DNA of 10,704 bases from Oscillospiraceae bacterium (lineage in GTDB: Bacteria > Bacillota > Clostridia > Oscillospirales > Oscillospiraceae). Below are positions 1-6,425 of the stretch, piece by piece. The position numbers and the translations under genes were made by a program. The DNA lies in contig JAJPXI010000026.1 of assembly GCA_021205585.1 (NCBI GenBank), positions 1 through 10,704 of the forward strand. The letters run 5' to 3'. Each line of letters opens with the position of its first letter. The first letter of the stretch is position 1. A model generated the notes under the pieces. That model worked only from the letters and a program-made list of their open reading frames with translations. It did not search any database and was not told the origin of the DNA.

Positions 1-54
1 TGGGCCGAAAGATTCTGCCAGACGCCGCAGGCGCATTTAATCAGCGTTTCCTTA
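1..54 (+). mobile_element. Right end of a MITE-like element (cut by window edge)
   Basis: These bases match the right half of the complete element at 7401-7565, including the shared block GCCAGACGCCGCAG and the terminal inverted repeat ATTTAATCAG followed by TTTCCTTA. By eye, identity to that copy is roughly 85 percent, so this is a diverged family member. It ends in the same TA dinucleotide (53-54). The left part lies outside the window. The element ends about 57 bp upstream of the -35 box of the FAS operon, so it marks the upstream edge of that operon. Confidence 0.75.
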
Positions 55-110
55 AAATGTCCCATTTCAACTTTGAAGAGAGTATGAGACGCCCCTCGCC
101 AAAAAGAGGA

Positions 111-139
111 TTGACATTTCTTCTCCCATGCCGTATAAT
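111..139 (+). promoter_or_regulatory. Sigma-A promoter of the FAS operon
   Basis: A perfect -35 box TTGACA (111-116) is separated by exactly 17 bp from a perfect -10 box TATAAT (134-139). The transcription start is expected near 146, giving a 5' leader of about 43 nt before the acpP start. This is a strong consensus promoter, so expression probably depends on repression by a protein at the adjacent palindrome. Confidence 0.9.
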
Positions 140-144
140 ACCCC

Positions 145-165
145 CTGGTTATCAGTGATAACCAG
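145..165. promoter_or_regulatory. 21-bp perfect palindromic operator over the transcription start
   Basis: The arm CTGGTTATCA (145-154) is followed by a single G and then by its exact reverse complement TGATAACCAG (156-165). It begins 6 bp after the -10 box, where a bound protein would block promoter clearance. Its symmetry and length are typical of TetR-family operators, and a TetR-family gene ends this operon. An alternative or additional role is a 5'-terminal mRNA stem-loop, since the transcript would start close to its left edge. The palindrome is seen directly; its ligand is inferred. Confidence 0.8.
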
Positions 166-188
166 CAAAATTTAGGAGGTATTATACC

Positions 189-419
189 ATGGATTCTACT
201 GAAATTTTTGAGGCCATCAAGGAACTGATTGTGGAGCGCAACGACTGCAGCCCCGGCGACGTCACCCTGGACACCACCTGGGCCTCCCTGGGCATCGACT
301 CTCTGGACACCGTGGAGATGATGATGGACCTGGAGGACAAGATCGGCAAGGAAATCGAGCTGGACCAGAAGGTGGAGACCGTGGGCGAGCTGGTGGACTT
401 TATCCAGTCTAAGCTGTAA
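189..419 (+). CDS. acpP: Acyl carrier protein
   Basis: This 76-residue acidic protein is the carrier on which acyl chains are built in the cytosol. The phosphopantetheine attachment motif is G-I-D-S-L-D with the modified serine at residue 38, followed by the recognition helix (TVEMMMDLEDKIG). Length and charge are normal for a FASII ACP. A strong ribosome binding site AGGAGGT (174-180) lies 8 bp before the ATG, which fixes the start. It is the first gene of the operon, behind a consensus promoter and the palindromic operator, and fabK follows after 3 bp. Finding the ACP at the head of a FAS operon without fabH suggests a dedicated carrier for this pathway. It must be activated by a phosphopantetheinyl transferase, and one candidate is encoded at 10171. 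The family is certain; dedication to this pathway is inferred. Confidence 0.95.
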   Translation: MDSTEIFEAIKELIVERNDCSPGDVTLDTTWASLGIDSLDTVEMMMDLEDKIGKEIELDQKVETVGELVDFIQSKL

Positions 420-422
420 GTC

Positions 423-1367
423 ATGATTGATTCTGTCATCTGCCGCCAACTGGGCATCCAGTACCCCTTGTTTCAGGGGGGGATGGCCTGGGTGGCCGAC
501 GGGGCCCTGGCCGCCGCCGTGTCCAACGGGGGCGGCCTGGGTATCATCGGCGCGGGCAACGCCCCCGCCGATTATGTGCGCGAACAGATTGCCGCCGCCC
601 GGAGGCTGACCGATAAACCCTTCGGCGTGAACATCATGCTTTTAAGCCCCTTTGCCGACGAGGTGGCCCAGGCCGCAGCCCAGGAGCGCGTGGCCGTGGT
701 GACCACCGGGGCGGGCAACCCCTCCAAGTATATGCAGCTGTGGAAGCAGGCCGGGTGCCGGGTCATCCCCGTGGTGGCCTCCACCGCCATGGCCAAGCTG
801 ATGCAGCGGCTGGGGGCCGACGCTGTCATCGCCGAGGGCTGCGAGAGCGGCGGCCATGTGGGAGAGCTGACCACCATGTGTCTGGTGCCCCAAATCTGCG
901 ATGTGACAGATCTGCCCGTTATCGCGGCGGGGGGCATCGCGGCCGGCCGGGGCGTGGCGGCGGCTGTGATGCTGGGGGCCTGCGGCGTGCAGGTGGGCAC
1001 CCGGTTTTTGACCGCTTACGAGTGCAATATCCACCGCAACTATAAGGACAAGGTTCTCAAGGCCGGCGACCGGGGCACCGTGGTTACGGGTCACCGGCTG
1101 GGCCACCCGGTTCGCGGCCTGAAAACTCCCTTTGCCCGGCGGTACACCGCCGCGGAGTACTCCCAGATGCCCGACGAGGAACTGGAAGCCCTGGGCGCCG
1201 GCGTGCTGCGCATCGCCGTCCAGGAGGGGGACATTGACAAGGGCTGCTTCCTGGCCGGGCAGAGCGCCGCCATGGTCAACAAGGAGCAGCCCGCCGCCGA
1301 CATCATCCGGGAGATGATGGAGCAGGCCGAGCCGATTTTGAAGGGAGCCGCCCAATGGGTAAAATAG
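423..1367 (+). CDS. fabK: Enoyl-ACP reductase II, FMN-dependent FabK type
   Basis: This 314-residue protein should catalyse the last step of each elongation cycle, reducing trans-2-enoyl-ACP with NAD(P)H and FMN. It has the nitronate-monooxygenase/FabK TIM-barrel signatures: N-terminal QGGMAWVA (18-25), VSNGGGLGIIGAGN (33-46), the AEGCESGGHVG segment (137-147) whose His145 matches the conserved FabK histidine, the AAGGIAAGRG phosphate-binding loop (168-177) and VGTRF (191-195). Length matches pneumococcal-type FabK. FabK enzymes replace FabI in many Bacillota and are naturally insensitive to triclosan. The gene starts 3 bp after acpP with no clear ribosome binding site of its own, so it is probably translationally coupled. 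Its last 13 bp overlap fabD. Specificity for enoyl-ACP rather than nitronates is supported by the FAS neighbours. Confidence 0.95.
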   Translation: MIDSVICRQLGIQYPLFQGGMAWVADGALAAAVSNGGGLGIIGAGNAPADYVREQIAAARRLTDKPFGVNIMLLSPFADEVAQAAAQERVAVVTTGAGNPSKYMQLWKQAGCRVIPVVASTAMAKLMQRLGADAVIAEGCESGGHVGELTTMCLVPQICDVTDLPVIAAGGIAAGRGVAAAVMLGACGVQVGTRFLTAYECNIHRNYKDKVLKAGDRGTVVTGHRLGHPVRGLKTPFARRYTAAEYSQMPDEELEALGAGVLRIAVQEGDIDKGCFLAGQSAAMVNKEQPAADIIREMMEQAEPILKGAAQWVK

Positions 1368-2284
1368 CATTTCTGTTCTCCGGCCAGGGCGCCCAGCACA
1401 GCGGCATGGGCCGGGATTTGTACGACGGGAACGCCGCCGCCCGTGAAACCTTCGACGCGCTGGAGCGCCTGCGCCCCGGCACCCTGCGCCAGTGCTTTGA
1501 GGCCGGGGAGGGGGAGCTGACCCTGACGGCCAACACCCAACCCTGCCTGTTCGCCGTGGAGCTGGCCGCCGCCCGCGCCCTGACCGCCGCCGGGGTTCGC
1601 CCCGATACCCTGGCCGGGTTCTCCCTGGGGGAGCTGACCGCCCTGACTTACTCCGGCGCGGCCTCCCTGGAGGATGGGTTCCGGCTGGTGTGCCGCCGGG
1701 GGGAGTATATGCAGGAGGCGTCCGACGCCCATCCCACCGGCATGGTGGCGGTGGTCAAGCTGCCCGATGAGACGGTGGAGCAGCTGTGCACCGGATTTGA
1801 GCAGGTCTGGCCGGTGAACTACAACTGTCCCGGCCAGGTCGTTGTGGCCGGGGACAAGGAGGCGCTGTCCGAGTTCTGCCAGCAGGTCAAGGCCGCCGGA
1901 GGCCGGGGCCTGCCCCTGAAGGTGTCCGGCGCGTTCCACACCCCCTTTATGGCCCAGGCCGGGGAGCGCTTCGGCCTGGAGCTGGCCCAGACCGCCTTTT
2001 CCGCCCCGGAGATTCCCCTGTACTCCGACGTGACCGCCCGGCCCTACCAGCCCCCCTATGAGCAACAGCTGCCCCAGCTGCTCCAGCAGCAGGTGTGCAG
2101 CCCCGTGCGCTGGACGGCCATCGTGCAGCACATGATTGAAAGCGGGGTGGATACGGTGGTGGAGCTTGGCCCCGGACAGACCCTGTGCGGCTTTGTCCGC
2201 AAGACCGACGCCACCGTGCGCACCTTCCATGTGGAGGACTGCGCCAGCCTGGCCGAGGCGGCGGAGGGGGCGGCGTCATGCTGA
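1355..2284 (+). CDS. fabD: Malonyl-CoA:ACP transacylase
   Basis: This 309-residue protein transfers malonyl from CoA to ACP, supplying the extender unit. Visible motifs are FSGQGAQ (8-14, oxyanion-hole glutamine at 11), the nucleophile elbow GFSLGE (88-94 region, Ser90), the Arg115 region CRRGEYMQEA that binds the malonyl carboxylate, and the catalytic histidine in SGAFHTPFM (His195). The elbow reads GFSLG rather than the more usual GHSLG, a small variation that leaves the catalytic residues intact. The start ATG lies inside the end of fabK (13-bp overlap) behind an AAGGGAG stretch, and the stop overlaps the fabG start by 7 bp, so the three genes are tightly coupled. Malonyl-CoA must come from elsewhere because no carboxylase genes are present here. 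Confidence 0.95.
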   Translation: MGKIAFLFSGQGAQHSGMGRDLYDGNAAARETFDALERLRPGTLRQCFEAGEGELTLTANTQPCLFAVELAAARALTAAGVRPDTLAGFSLGELTALTYSGAASLEDGFRLVCRRGEYMQEASDAHPTGMVAVVKLPDETVEQLCTGFEQVWPVNYNCPGQVVVAGDKEALSEFCQQVKAAGGRGLPLKVSGAFHTPFMAQAGERFGLELAQTAFSAPEIPLYSDVTARPYQPPYEQQLPQLLQQQVCSPVRWTAIVQHMIESGVDTVVELGPGQTLCGFVRKTDATVRTFHVEDCASLAEAAEGAASC

Positions 2285-3003
2285 AAGGGAAAACCGCCCT
2301 GATTACCGGCGGCTCCCGTGGCATCGGCGCGGCCATCGCCAGGGCCATGGCCGCCCAGGGGGCCAACGTGGCCCTGGTGTACGCGGGGAATCAGCAGGCT
2401 GCCGAAGAGGTGGCCGGGCAGTGCGCCGCCCTGGGCGTAACCGCCAAAAGTTACCAGTGCGACGTGGCCGACTTCGCCGCCGTCAAGGCCCTGGTGGCCG
2501 CCGTCAAGGAGGACTTCGGCTCGATTCAGATCCTGGTCAACTGCGCCGGCATCAACGCCGACGGACTGATTCTGTCTATGAAAGAGGAAGCCTTTGACCG
2601 TGTCGTTGCCGCCAACCTGAAAGGAACCTTCAACCTGATTCGCCACTGCAGTCCCCTGTTCCTGCGGGCCAGGGAGGGCTGTATCATCAATGTCAGCTCG
2701 GTGGCCGGGCTGATGGGCAACGCGGGCCAGGCCAACTACGCCGCTGCCAAGGCCGGTATCGTGGGCCTGACCAAGTCGGTGGCCAGGGAGCTGGCCCCCA
2801 GGGGCGTCACCTGCAACGCCATCGCCCCCGGCTTTATCCGCACCGACATGACCGCCGGCCTGGAGGACAGCCCGCTGGTGGCCAACATCCCCCTGGGGCG
2901 CATGGGGACGGCGGAGGAGGTGGCCGACCTGGCCGTGTTCCTGGCCGGGGCCGGGTACATCACCGGCGAGGTCATCCGCATCGACGGCGGCATCGCCATG
3001 TAA
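2278..3003 (+). CDS. fabG: 3-oxoacyl-ACP reductase (SDR family)
   Basis: This 241-residue short-chain dehydrogenase should reduce beta-ketoacyl-ACP with NADPH. It shows the cofactor loop TGGSRGIG (10-17), the NCAG motif (88-91, usually NNAG), Asn113, Ser141, and the YAAAK motif with Tyr154 and Lys158, which together form the catalytic tetrad. The C-terminal IDGGIAM matches FabG proteins that form tetramers. The ATG at 2278 was chosen because it gives the canonical N-terminus MLKGKTALITGG and overlaps the fabD stop by 7 bp; upstream in-frame sequence is fabD in another frame. The following 77 bp before fabZ carries a large hairpin, the only sizeable gap inside the operon. Function is firm from motifs plus context. 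Confidence 0.95.
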   Translation: MLKGKTALITGGSRGIGAAIARAMAAQGANVALVYAGNQQAAEEVAGQCAALGVTAKSYQCDVADFAAVKALVAAVKEDFGSIQILVNCAGINADGLILSMKEEAFDRVVAANLKGTFNLIRHCSPLFLRAREGCIINVSSVAGLMGNAGQANYAAAKAGIVGLTKSVARELAPRGVTCNAIAPGFIRTDMTAGLEDSPLVANIPLGRMGTAEEVADLAVFLAGAGYITGEVIRIDGGIAM

Positions 3004-3009
3004 TTTTCC

Positions 3010-3064
3010 ACAAACACAAAGGCCCATTGCGGAAAAATTTTTTCTTCCGCAATGGCCTGTTTGT
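3010..3064 (+). terminator. Intra-operon hairpin (possible attenuator) between fabG and fabZ
   Basis: The arm GGCCCATTGCGGAA (3021-3034) pairs with TTCCGCAATGGCC (3045-3057) with one bulged C, around an A/T-rich 10-nt loop. The helix can be extended by ACAAACA (3010-3016) with TGTTTGT (3058-3064) across a small internal loop. There is no long U run after the stem, only TGTTTGT, so it may be a leaky terminator, an mRNA processing site or a stability element. It sits just before the fabZ ribosome binding site and could set the ratio of downstream to upstream products. The structure is seen; the role is inferred. Confidence 0.55.
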
Positions 3065-3067
3065 AAA

Positions 3068-3074
3068 AAGGAGG
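3068..3074 (+). promoter_or_regulatory. Strong ribosome binding site fixing a TTG start for fabZ
   Basis: AAGGAGG lies 6 bp upstream of TTG at 3081. No ATG or GTG in frame gives a normal FabZ N-terminus: the first in-frame ATG (3124) would remove the conserved LPHR segment. The site therefore supports TTG initiation. Confidence 0.8.
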
Positions 3075-3080
3075 AATACC

Positions 3081-3512
3081 TTGAATCAGGAAGAACTGAA
3101 ACAGATTCTCCCCCACCGGGAGCAGATGCTGCTGCTGGACAGCGCGGAGCGGGTGGGGGACACGGCCAGGGGCGTCTACCATGTGCGGGGGGACGAGTGG
3201 TTCCTCCAGGGCCATTTCCCCGGCAACCCGGTGGTGCCGGGGGTCATCCAGTGCGAGATTCTGGCCCAGTCGGTCTGCGTGCTGCTGGCCGACCGGATGA
3301 GCGAGGACGCCGTGCCCATGTACACCGGGCTGAACAACGTGCGTTTCAAAAAGCCCGTTCTGCCGGGGGACACCTTTGAAACCGAATGCCAGGTCACGAA
3401 AGTCAGGCCGCCCTTCTACTTTGCCAAGGGGACGGGCAGCGTGAACGGCCAGCTGTGCGTCAGGGCGGAGTTCTCCTTCGCTATCCTCCCAAAAGAAAAG
3501 GCACGGATATGA
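3081..3512 (+). CDS. fabZ: 3-hydroxyacyl-ACP dehydratase (FabZ type)
   Basis: This 143-residue hot-dog enzyme removes water from 3-hydroxyacyl-ACP to give trans-2-enoyl-ACP. It has the N-terminal ILPHREQMLLLD signature (9-20), the active-site loop HFPGNPVVPG with catalytic His45, and the helix ceiling residue Glu59 in CEILAQS. Length is normal for FabZ. The start is TTG at 3081 behind AAGGAGG; an upstream in-frame extension would run through the intergenic hairpin and looks non-coding. The stop TGA overlaps the ATG of the thioesterase (ATGA), giving coupling. Some FabZ homologues (Enterococcus FabN) also isomerise to the cis-3 isomer, and the sequence alone does not tell which this is. FabA is less likely because of the FabZ-like length and the Glu in the active site. 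Confidence 0.93.
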   Translation: MNQEELKQILPHREQMLLLDSAERVGDTARGVYHVRGDEWFLQGHFPGNPVVPGVIQCEILAQSVCVLLADRMSEDAVPMYTGLNNVRFKKPVLPGDTFETECQVTKVRPPFYFAKGTGSVNGQLCVRAEFSFAILPKEKARI

Positions 3513-3976
3513 AAAAGCAGCCGTCCTTTCCCTGGTGGTATCCCCGGAAGGTGCAGTATTACGAGACCGACAAAATGTCCATCGTCCACCACTCCAACTA
3601 TGTCCGCTGGCTGGAGGAGGCCCGGCTGGAGTACAGTGCCCTGCACGGCGTCTCCTACGAGCGCATGGAGGCCGAGGGCATTATGATGCCCGTGCTGGAG
3701 GTCCGCTGCCGCTACCGCGCTCCCATGCGCTTCGGCCAGACCGCCCAGGTCTATACCCGCCTGGCCGCCTTCAACGGGGTGCGGGTCAAATACGAGTACG
3801 AAATCCACTGCCTGGAGACCGGGGAGCTGGTTCTCCAGGGATATTCCTGCCACTGCTTTGTGGACGCGGACAGCCGCCGCCCCCTGAATCTGAAAACCCG
3901 CCATCCAGAGTTTTATCAGCTGACCGCTCAGCTGCTGGAGCTGGAGGTCGGCATGGAAAAGGAGCATAACGAATGA
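3509..3976 (+). CDS. Acyl-ACP/acyl-CoA thioesterase, hot-dog 4HBT (YbgC/FadM-like)
   Basis: This 155-residue single hot-dog protein belongs to the 4-hydroxybenzoyl-CoA thioesterase group. The diagnostic stretch is QYYETDKMSIVHHSNY (16-31) followed by RWLEEARLEY, with Asp21 at the usual catalytic aspartate position and conserved His28, Tyr31 and the E-E-A-R element. Family members hydrolyse acyl-CoA or acyl-ACP thioesters. Placed inside a FAS operon between dehydratase and ketosynthases, it most likely releases free fatty acid or an intermediate from the ACP, or edits stalled chains. Both ends are ATGA overlaps (with fabZ and the first ketosynthase), so it is an integral operon member. A thioesterase is not part of the usual pneumococcal-type FASII operon, which makes this placement notable. 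The chain length it acts on cannot be read from sequence. Confidence 0.85.
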   Translation: MKKQPSFPWWYPRKVQYYETDKMSIVHHSNYVRWLEEARLEYSALHGVSYERMEAEGIMMPVLEVRCRYRAPMRFGQTAQVYTRLAAFNGVRVKYEYEIHCLETGELVLQGYSCHCFVDADSRRPLNLKTRHPEFYQLTAQLLELEVGMEKEHNE

Positions 3977-5202
3977 ACAGACGAGTTGTAGTCACCGGCA
4001 TGGGCGCCATCACCCCCCTGGGCAACGACGTGCCCGCCTTTTGGGACGCCCTGAAGGCCGGAAAGTGCGGTATTGGGCGCATTACCAAGTTCGACCCGGA
4101 GCCTTACAAGGTGAAAATCGCCGCCGAGGTGCATGATTTTGACCCCTTGCAGTATATGAGCAAGGCCGACGCCCAGCACAGCGACCCCTATGCCCGCCTG
4201 GCCATCGCCGCCGCCAGCCAGGCGGTGGAGGACAGCGGGGTGGAGGGCACGGTGGAGGCCGAGCGCTTCGGCGTCTATATCGGCACGGGCATCGGCGGCA
4301 TCGCCACCTTTATGACCGAGCACCAGAAGCTGCTGGAGGGCAAGGCCCGGCGCATTTCCCCCTTCTTCATCCCCATGATGATTGCCAACATGGCGGCCAG
4401 CATGATTTCCATGCGCTACGGCTGCAAGGCCATGGCCCTGCCCGCCGTCACCGCCTGCGCCTCCGGCGGCAACGCCATCGGCGAGGCCATGCGGGCCATC
4501 CGCCATGGATACGCCGACGTGATGATTGCCGGCGGCGCGGAGGCCACCGTCAACGAGCTGGCCCTGGCCGGGTTCATCAATATGCAGGCCCTGTCCACCG
4601 CCGAGGATCCCCTGGCGGCCTGCCTGCCCTTCGACCGTCGGCGGGGCGGCTTCGTCATGGGCGAGGGCGGCGGCGCATTGGTGCTGGAGGAGTACGACCG
4701 GGCCGTGGCCCGCGGGGCCACCATCTACTGCGAGCTGTGCGGCTACGGCTCCACCTCCGACGCCTACCACATGACCGCCCCCGACCCCAAGGCGGAAGGG
4801 GCCACCCGGGCCATCGCCGACGCGGTGCGGGAGTCCGGGCTGGACACCGACAAAATCTATATCAACGCCCACGGCACCGGCACCAAGCTCAACGACGCCT
4901 GCGAGACCCTGGCCGTCAAGCAGGCCCTGGGGGAGGAACGGGCCCATAAGGCGGTCATCAGCTCCACCAAGTCCATGACCGGCCATATGCTGGGCGCGGC
5001 GGGGGCGGTGGAGGCCATCGCCGCCATCAAGATCCTGACGGAGGGGATCGTGCCTCCCACCATCGGCCTGACCGATCCGGACCCGGAGTTGGATTTGGAC
5101 TACACCCCCCTGACCGCCCGGCCCTTCCAGCCGGAGCTGGCCCTGTCCTCCTCCCTGGGCTTCGGCGGGCACAACGCCTGCCTGGCGTTCAAGAGGGTGT
5201 AA
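3973..5202 (+). CDS. fabF: 3-oxoacyl-ACP synthase II (first ketosynthase)
   Basis: This 409-residue condensing enzyme extends acyl-ACP by two carbons using malonyl-ACP. All thiolase-fold KAS I/II landmarks are present: VVVTGMGAITPLG at the N-terminus, nucleophile Cys162 in TACASGG, His300 in NAHGTGT, Lys333 in SSTKSMTGH, His338, and the C-terminal gating loop GFGGHN. It also keeps the FabF acyl-pocket elements GTGIGG (104-109) and RISPFFIP (127-134), so it looks like an ordinary elongation KAS II. The ATG overlaps the thioesterase stop (ATGA) and the second ketosynthase follows after 3 bp. No FabH is encoded nearby, so the first condensation depends on a primer made elsewhere or on malonyl-ACP decarboxylation by one of the two ketosynthases. 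Confidence 0.95.
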   Translation: MNRRVVVTGMGAITPLGNDVPAFWDALKAGKCGIGRITKFDPEPYKVKIAAEVHDFDPLQYMSKADAQHSDPYARLAIAAASQAVEDSGVEGTVEAERFGVYIGTGIGGIATFMTEHQKLLEGKARRISPFFIPMMIANMAASMISMRYGCKAMALPAVTACASGGNAIGEAMRAIRHGYADVMIAGGAEATVNELALAGFINMQALSTAEDPLAACLPFDRRRGGFVMGEGGGALVLEEYDRAVARGATIYCELCGYGSTSDAYHMTAPDPKAEGATRAIADAVRESGLDTDKIYINAHGTGTKLNDACETLAVKQALGEERAHKAVISSTKSMTGHMLGAAGAVEAIAAIKILTEGIVPPTIGLTDPDPELDLDYTPLTARPFQPELALSSSLGFGGHNACLAFKRV

Positions 5203-5205
5203 GGG

Positions 5206-6411
5206 ATGGGAGAGCATATTGTTATCACCGGCATGGGGGCCGTCACCTGCGCCGGCGTGGGCGTGGAGACTTACTGGGACACTCTGCTCCAGGGGCGCTG
5301 CTGCATTTCCGAGTTTCCGGGGGATCCGGAGGAGTTCCCCGTGCGCCGGGGGGGCGTGATACGGGACTTTAACCCCGCCGACCACCTGCCCAAGCGCCTG
5401 GCGCTGGACATGGAGCCCTTCATGCAGTACGCCTACCTGTCCGCCGAGGAGGCCATGGCCCAGAGTGATTTGACCGGCGCGGATCCGGAGCGGGTGGGCA
5501 TCGTCATGGCCTCGGCCCTCAGCGGGCTGAACCTGGCCGGGCGCGCCCAGACGGAGTTTCTCCAGCAGGGAAAAAAGGCGGGGCCGAAATTTCTGACCAA
5601 GTTCATGGGCAACATGACGGCCTCCCGCCTGGCCATTGAAAAGGGCTTCAAGGGCCCCAGCCTGAGCCTGGGTACCGCCTGCGCCTCCGGCGGGGACGCA
5701 GTGCTTCTGGGGGCTATGCTCCTGCGGGCGGGGGCGGCCGATGTGGTGGTGGTCATGGCGGGTGAGGCCTCCCTGTGCGGGTCCACGATTCAAAGCCTGT
5801 CCAGGACCGGTGCTCTGTCCAAAACCGGGTACAGCCGCCCCTTCGACCTGCGGCGGGACGGCTTTGTGGCCGGCGAGGGCGGCGGCGCGCTGGTGCTGGA
5901 GCTGGAGAGCCGGGCCGCAGAGCGCAAGGCCCCTGTCCTGGCCCGGCTGCTGGGCTGGGGCAACAACACCGACGGTTATAACCCGGTGGCCCCCTGCCCC
6001 GACGGATCCGGGGCCGCCCGGTGCATGGAGCTGGCCCTGGCCCAGGCGGGCCTGAAGCCGGAGGACATCGACTATATCAATGCCCACGGCACCGCCACCA
6101 TGAAGGGCGACGTGGCCGAGGCCAACGCCCTGCACCGGGTCTTTGGCCGCCGCCCGGTGCCCGTCAGCTCCTCCAAGGGGGCCGTGGGTCACCTGATGGG
6201 CGCGGGGGGTATCACCGAGCTGATTGCCTGCGTCAAGGCCCTGGAGACCGGGCTGATTCCTCCCACCGTGGGATGCGAGGAGCCGGACGGGGCATGCGAG
6301 CTGAATATCGTCCCCGCGGGGCCGCCCCTCCGGGCCCCCCTGCGCCGGGCCATGTCCAACGCCCTGGGCTTCGGCGGGCAAAACTCCAGCGTCATTGTGG
6401 AAAAAGCGTAA
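5206..6411 (+). CDS. Second, divergent beta-ketoacyl-ACP synthase
   Basis: This 401-residue protein is also a KAS I/II-family condensing enzyme. Catalytic residues are intact: Cys159 in GTACASGGDA, His294 in NAHGTATMKGD, Lys324 in SSSKGAVGH, His329, and the gating loop GFGGQN. It clearly differs from the preceding ketosynthase: the GIGG element of the acyl pocket is replaced by SALSGL (103-108), and the R-x-SPFF segment by GPKFLTKFM. These segments line the acyl pocket and dimer interface in KAS II structures, so a different chain or primer preference is likely. It is not a chain-length-factor type protein that has lost the cysteine. The start ATG is 3 bp after the first ketosynthase, with AAGAGGG inside that gene's 3' end; TetR follows 14 bp later. 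Tandem co-translation would suit a heterodimer, but this is inference. Confidence 0.9.
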   Translation: MGEHIVITGMGAVTCAGVGVETYWDTLLQGRCCISEFPGDPEEFPVRRGGVIRDFNPADHLPKRLALDMEPFMQYAYLSAEEAMAQSDLTGADPERVGIVMASALSGLNLAGRAQTEFLQQGKKAGPKFLTKFMGNMTASRLAIEKGFKGPSLSLGTACASGGDAVLLGAMLLRAGAADVVVVMAGEASLCGSTIQSLSRTGALSKTGYSRPFDLRRDGFVAGEGGGALVLELESRAAERKAPVLARLLGWGNNTDGYNPVAPCPDGSGAARCMELALAQAGLKPEDIDYINAHGTATMKGDVAEANALHRVFGRRPVPVSSSKGAVGHLMGAGGITELIACVKALETGLIPPTVGCEEPDGACELNIVPAGPPLRAPLRRAMSNALGFGGQNSSVIVEKA

Positions 6412-6425
6412 CGGGCGCGGAAGGC

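Noticed and set aside
1091..2230. 379-codon - strand ORF opposite fabK and fabD
   Set aside because: A shadow of the GC-rich coding strand with biased composition; fabD is clearly the real gene.
3027..3080. 18-codon N-terminal extension of FabZ
   Set aside because: It would be translated from the inside of the intergenic hairpin, whereas AAGGAGG directly precedes TTG 3081 and that start gives the standard FabZ N-terminus.
3928..6381. 817-codon - strand ORF opposite the two ketosynthases
   Set aside because: It is antisense to two genes with intact catalytic motifs. Long antisense frames are common in GC-rich DNA, and the product is Gly/His/Gln-rich and low in complexity.
5206..6411. Second ketosynthase as a catalytically dead chain-length factor
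   Set aside because: The nucleophile cysteine and both histidines are present, so a classic inactive KS-beta role is not supported.
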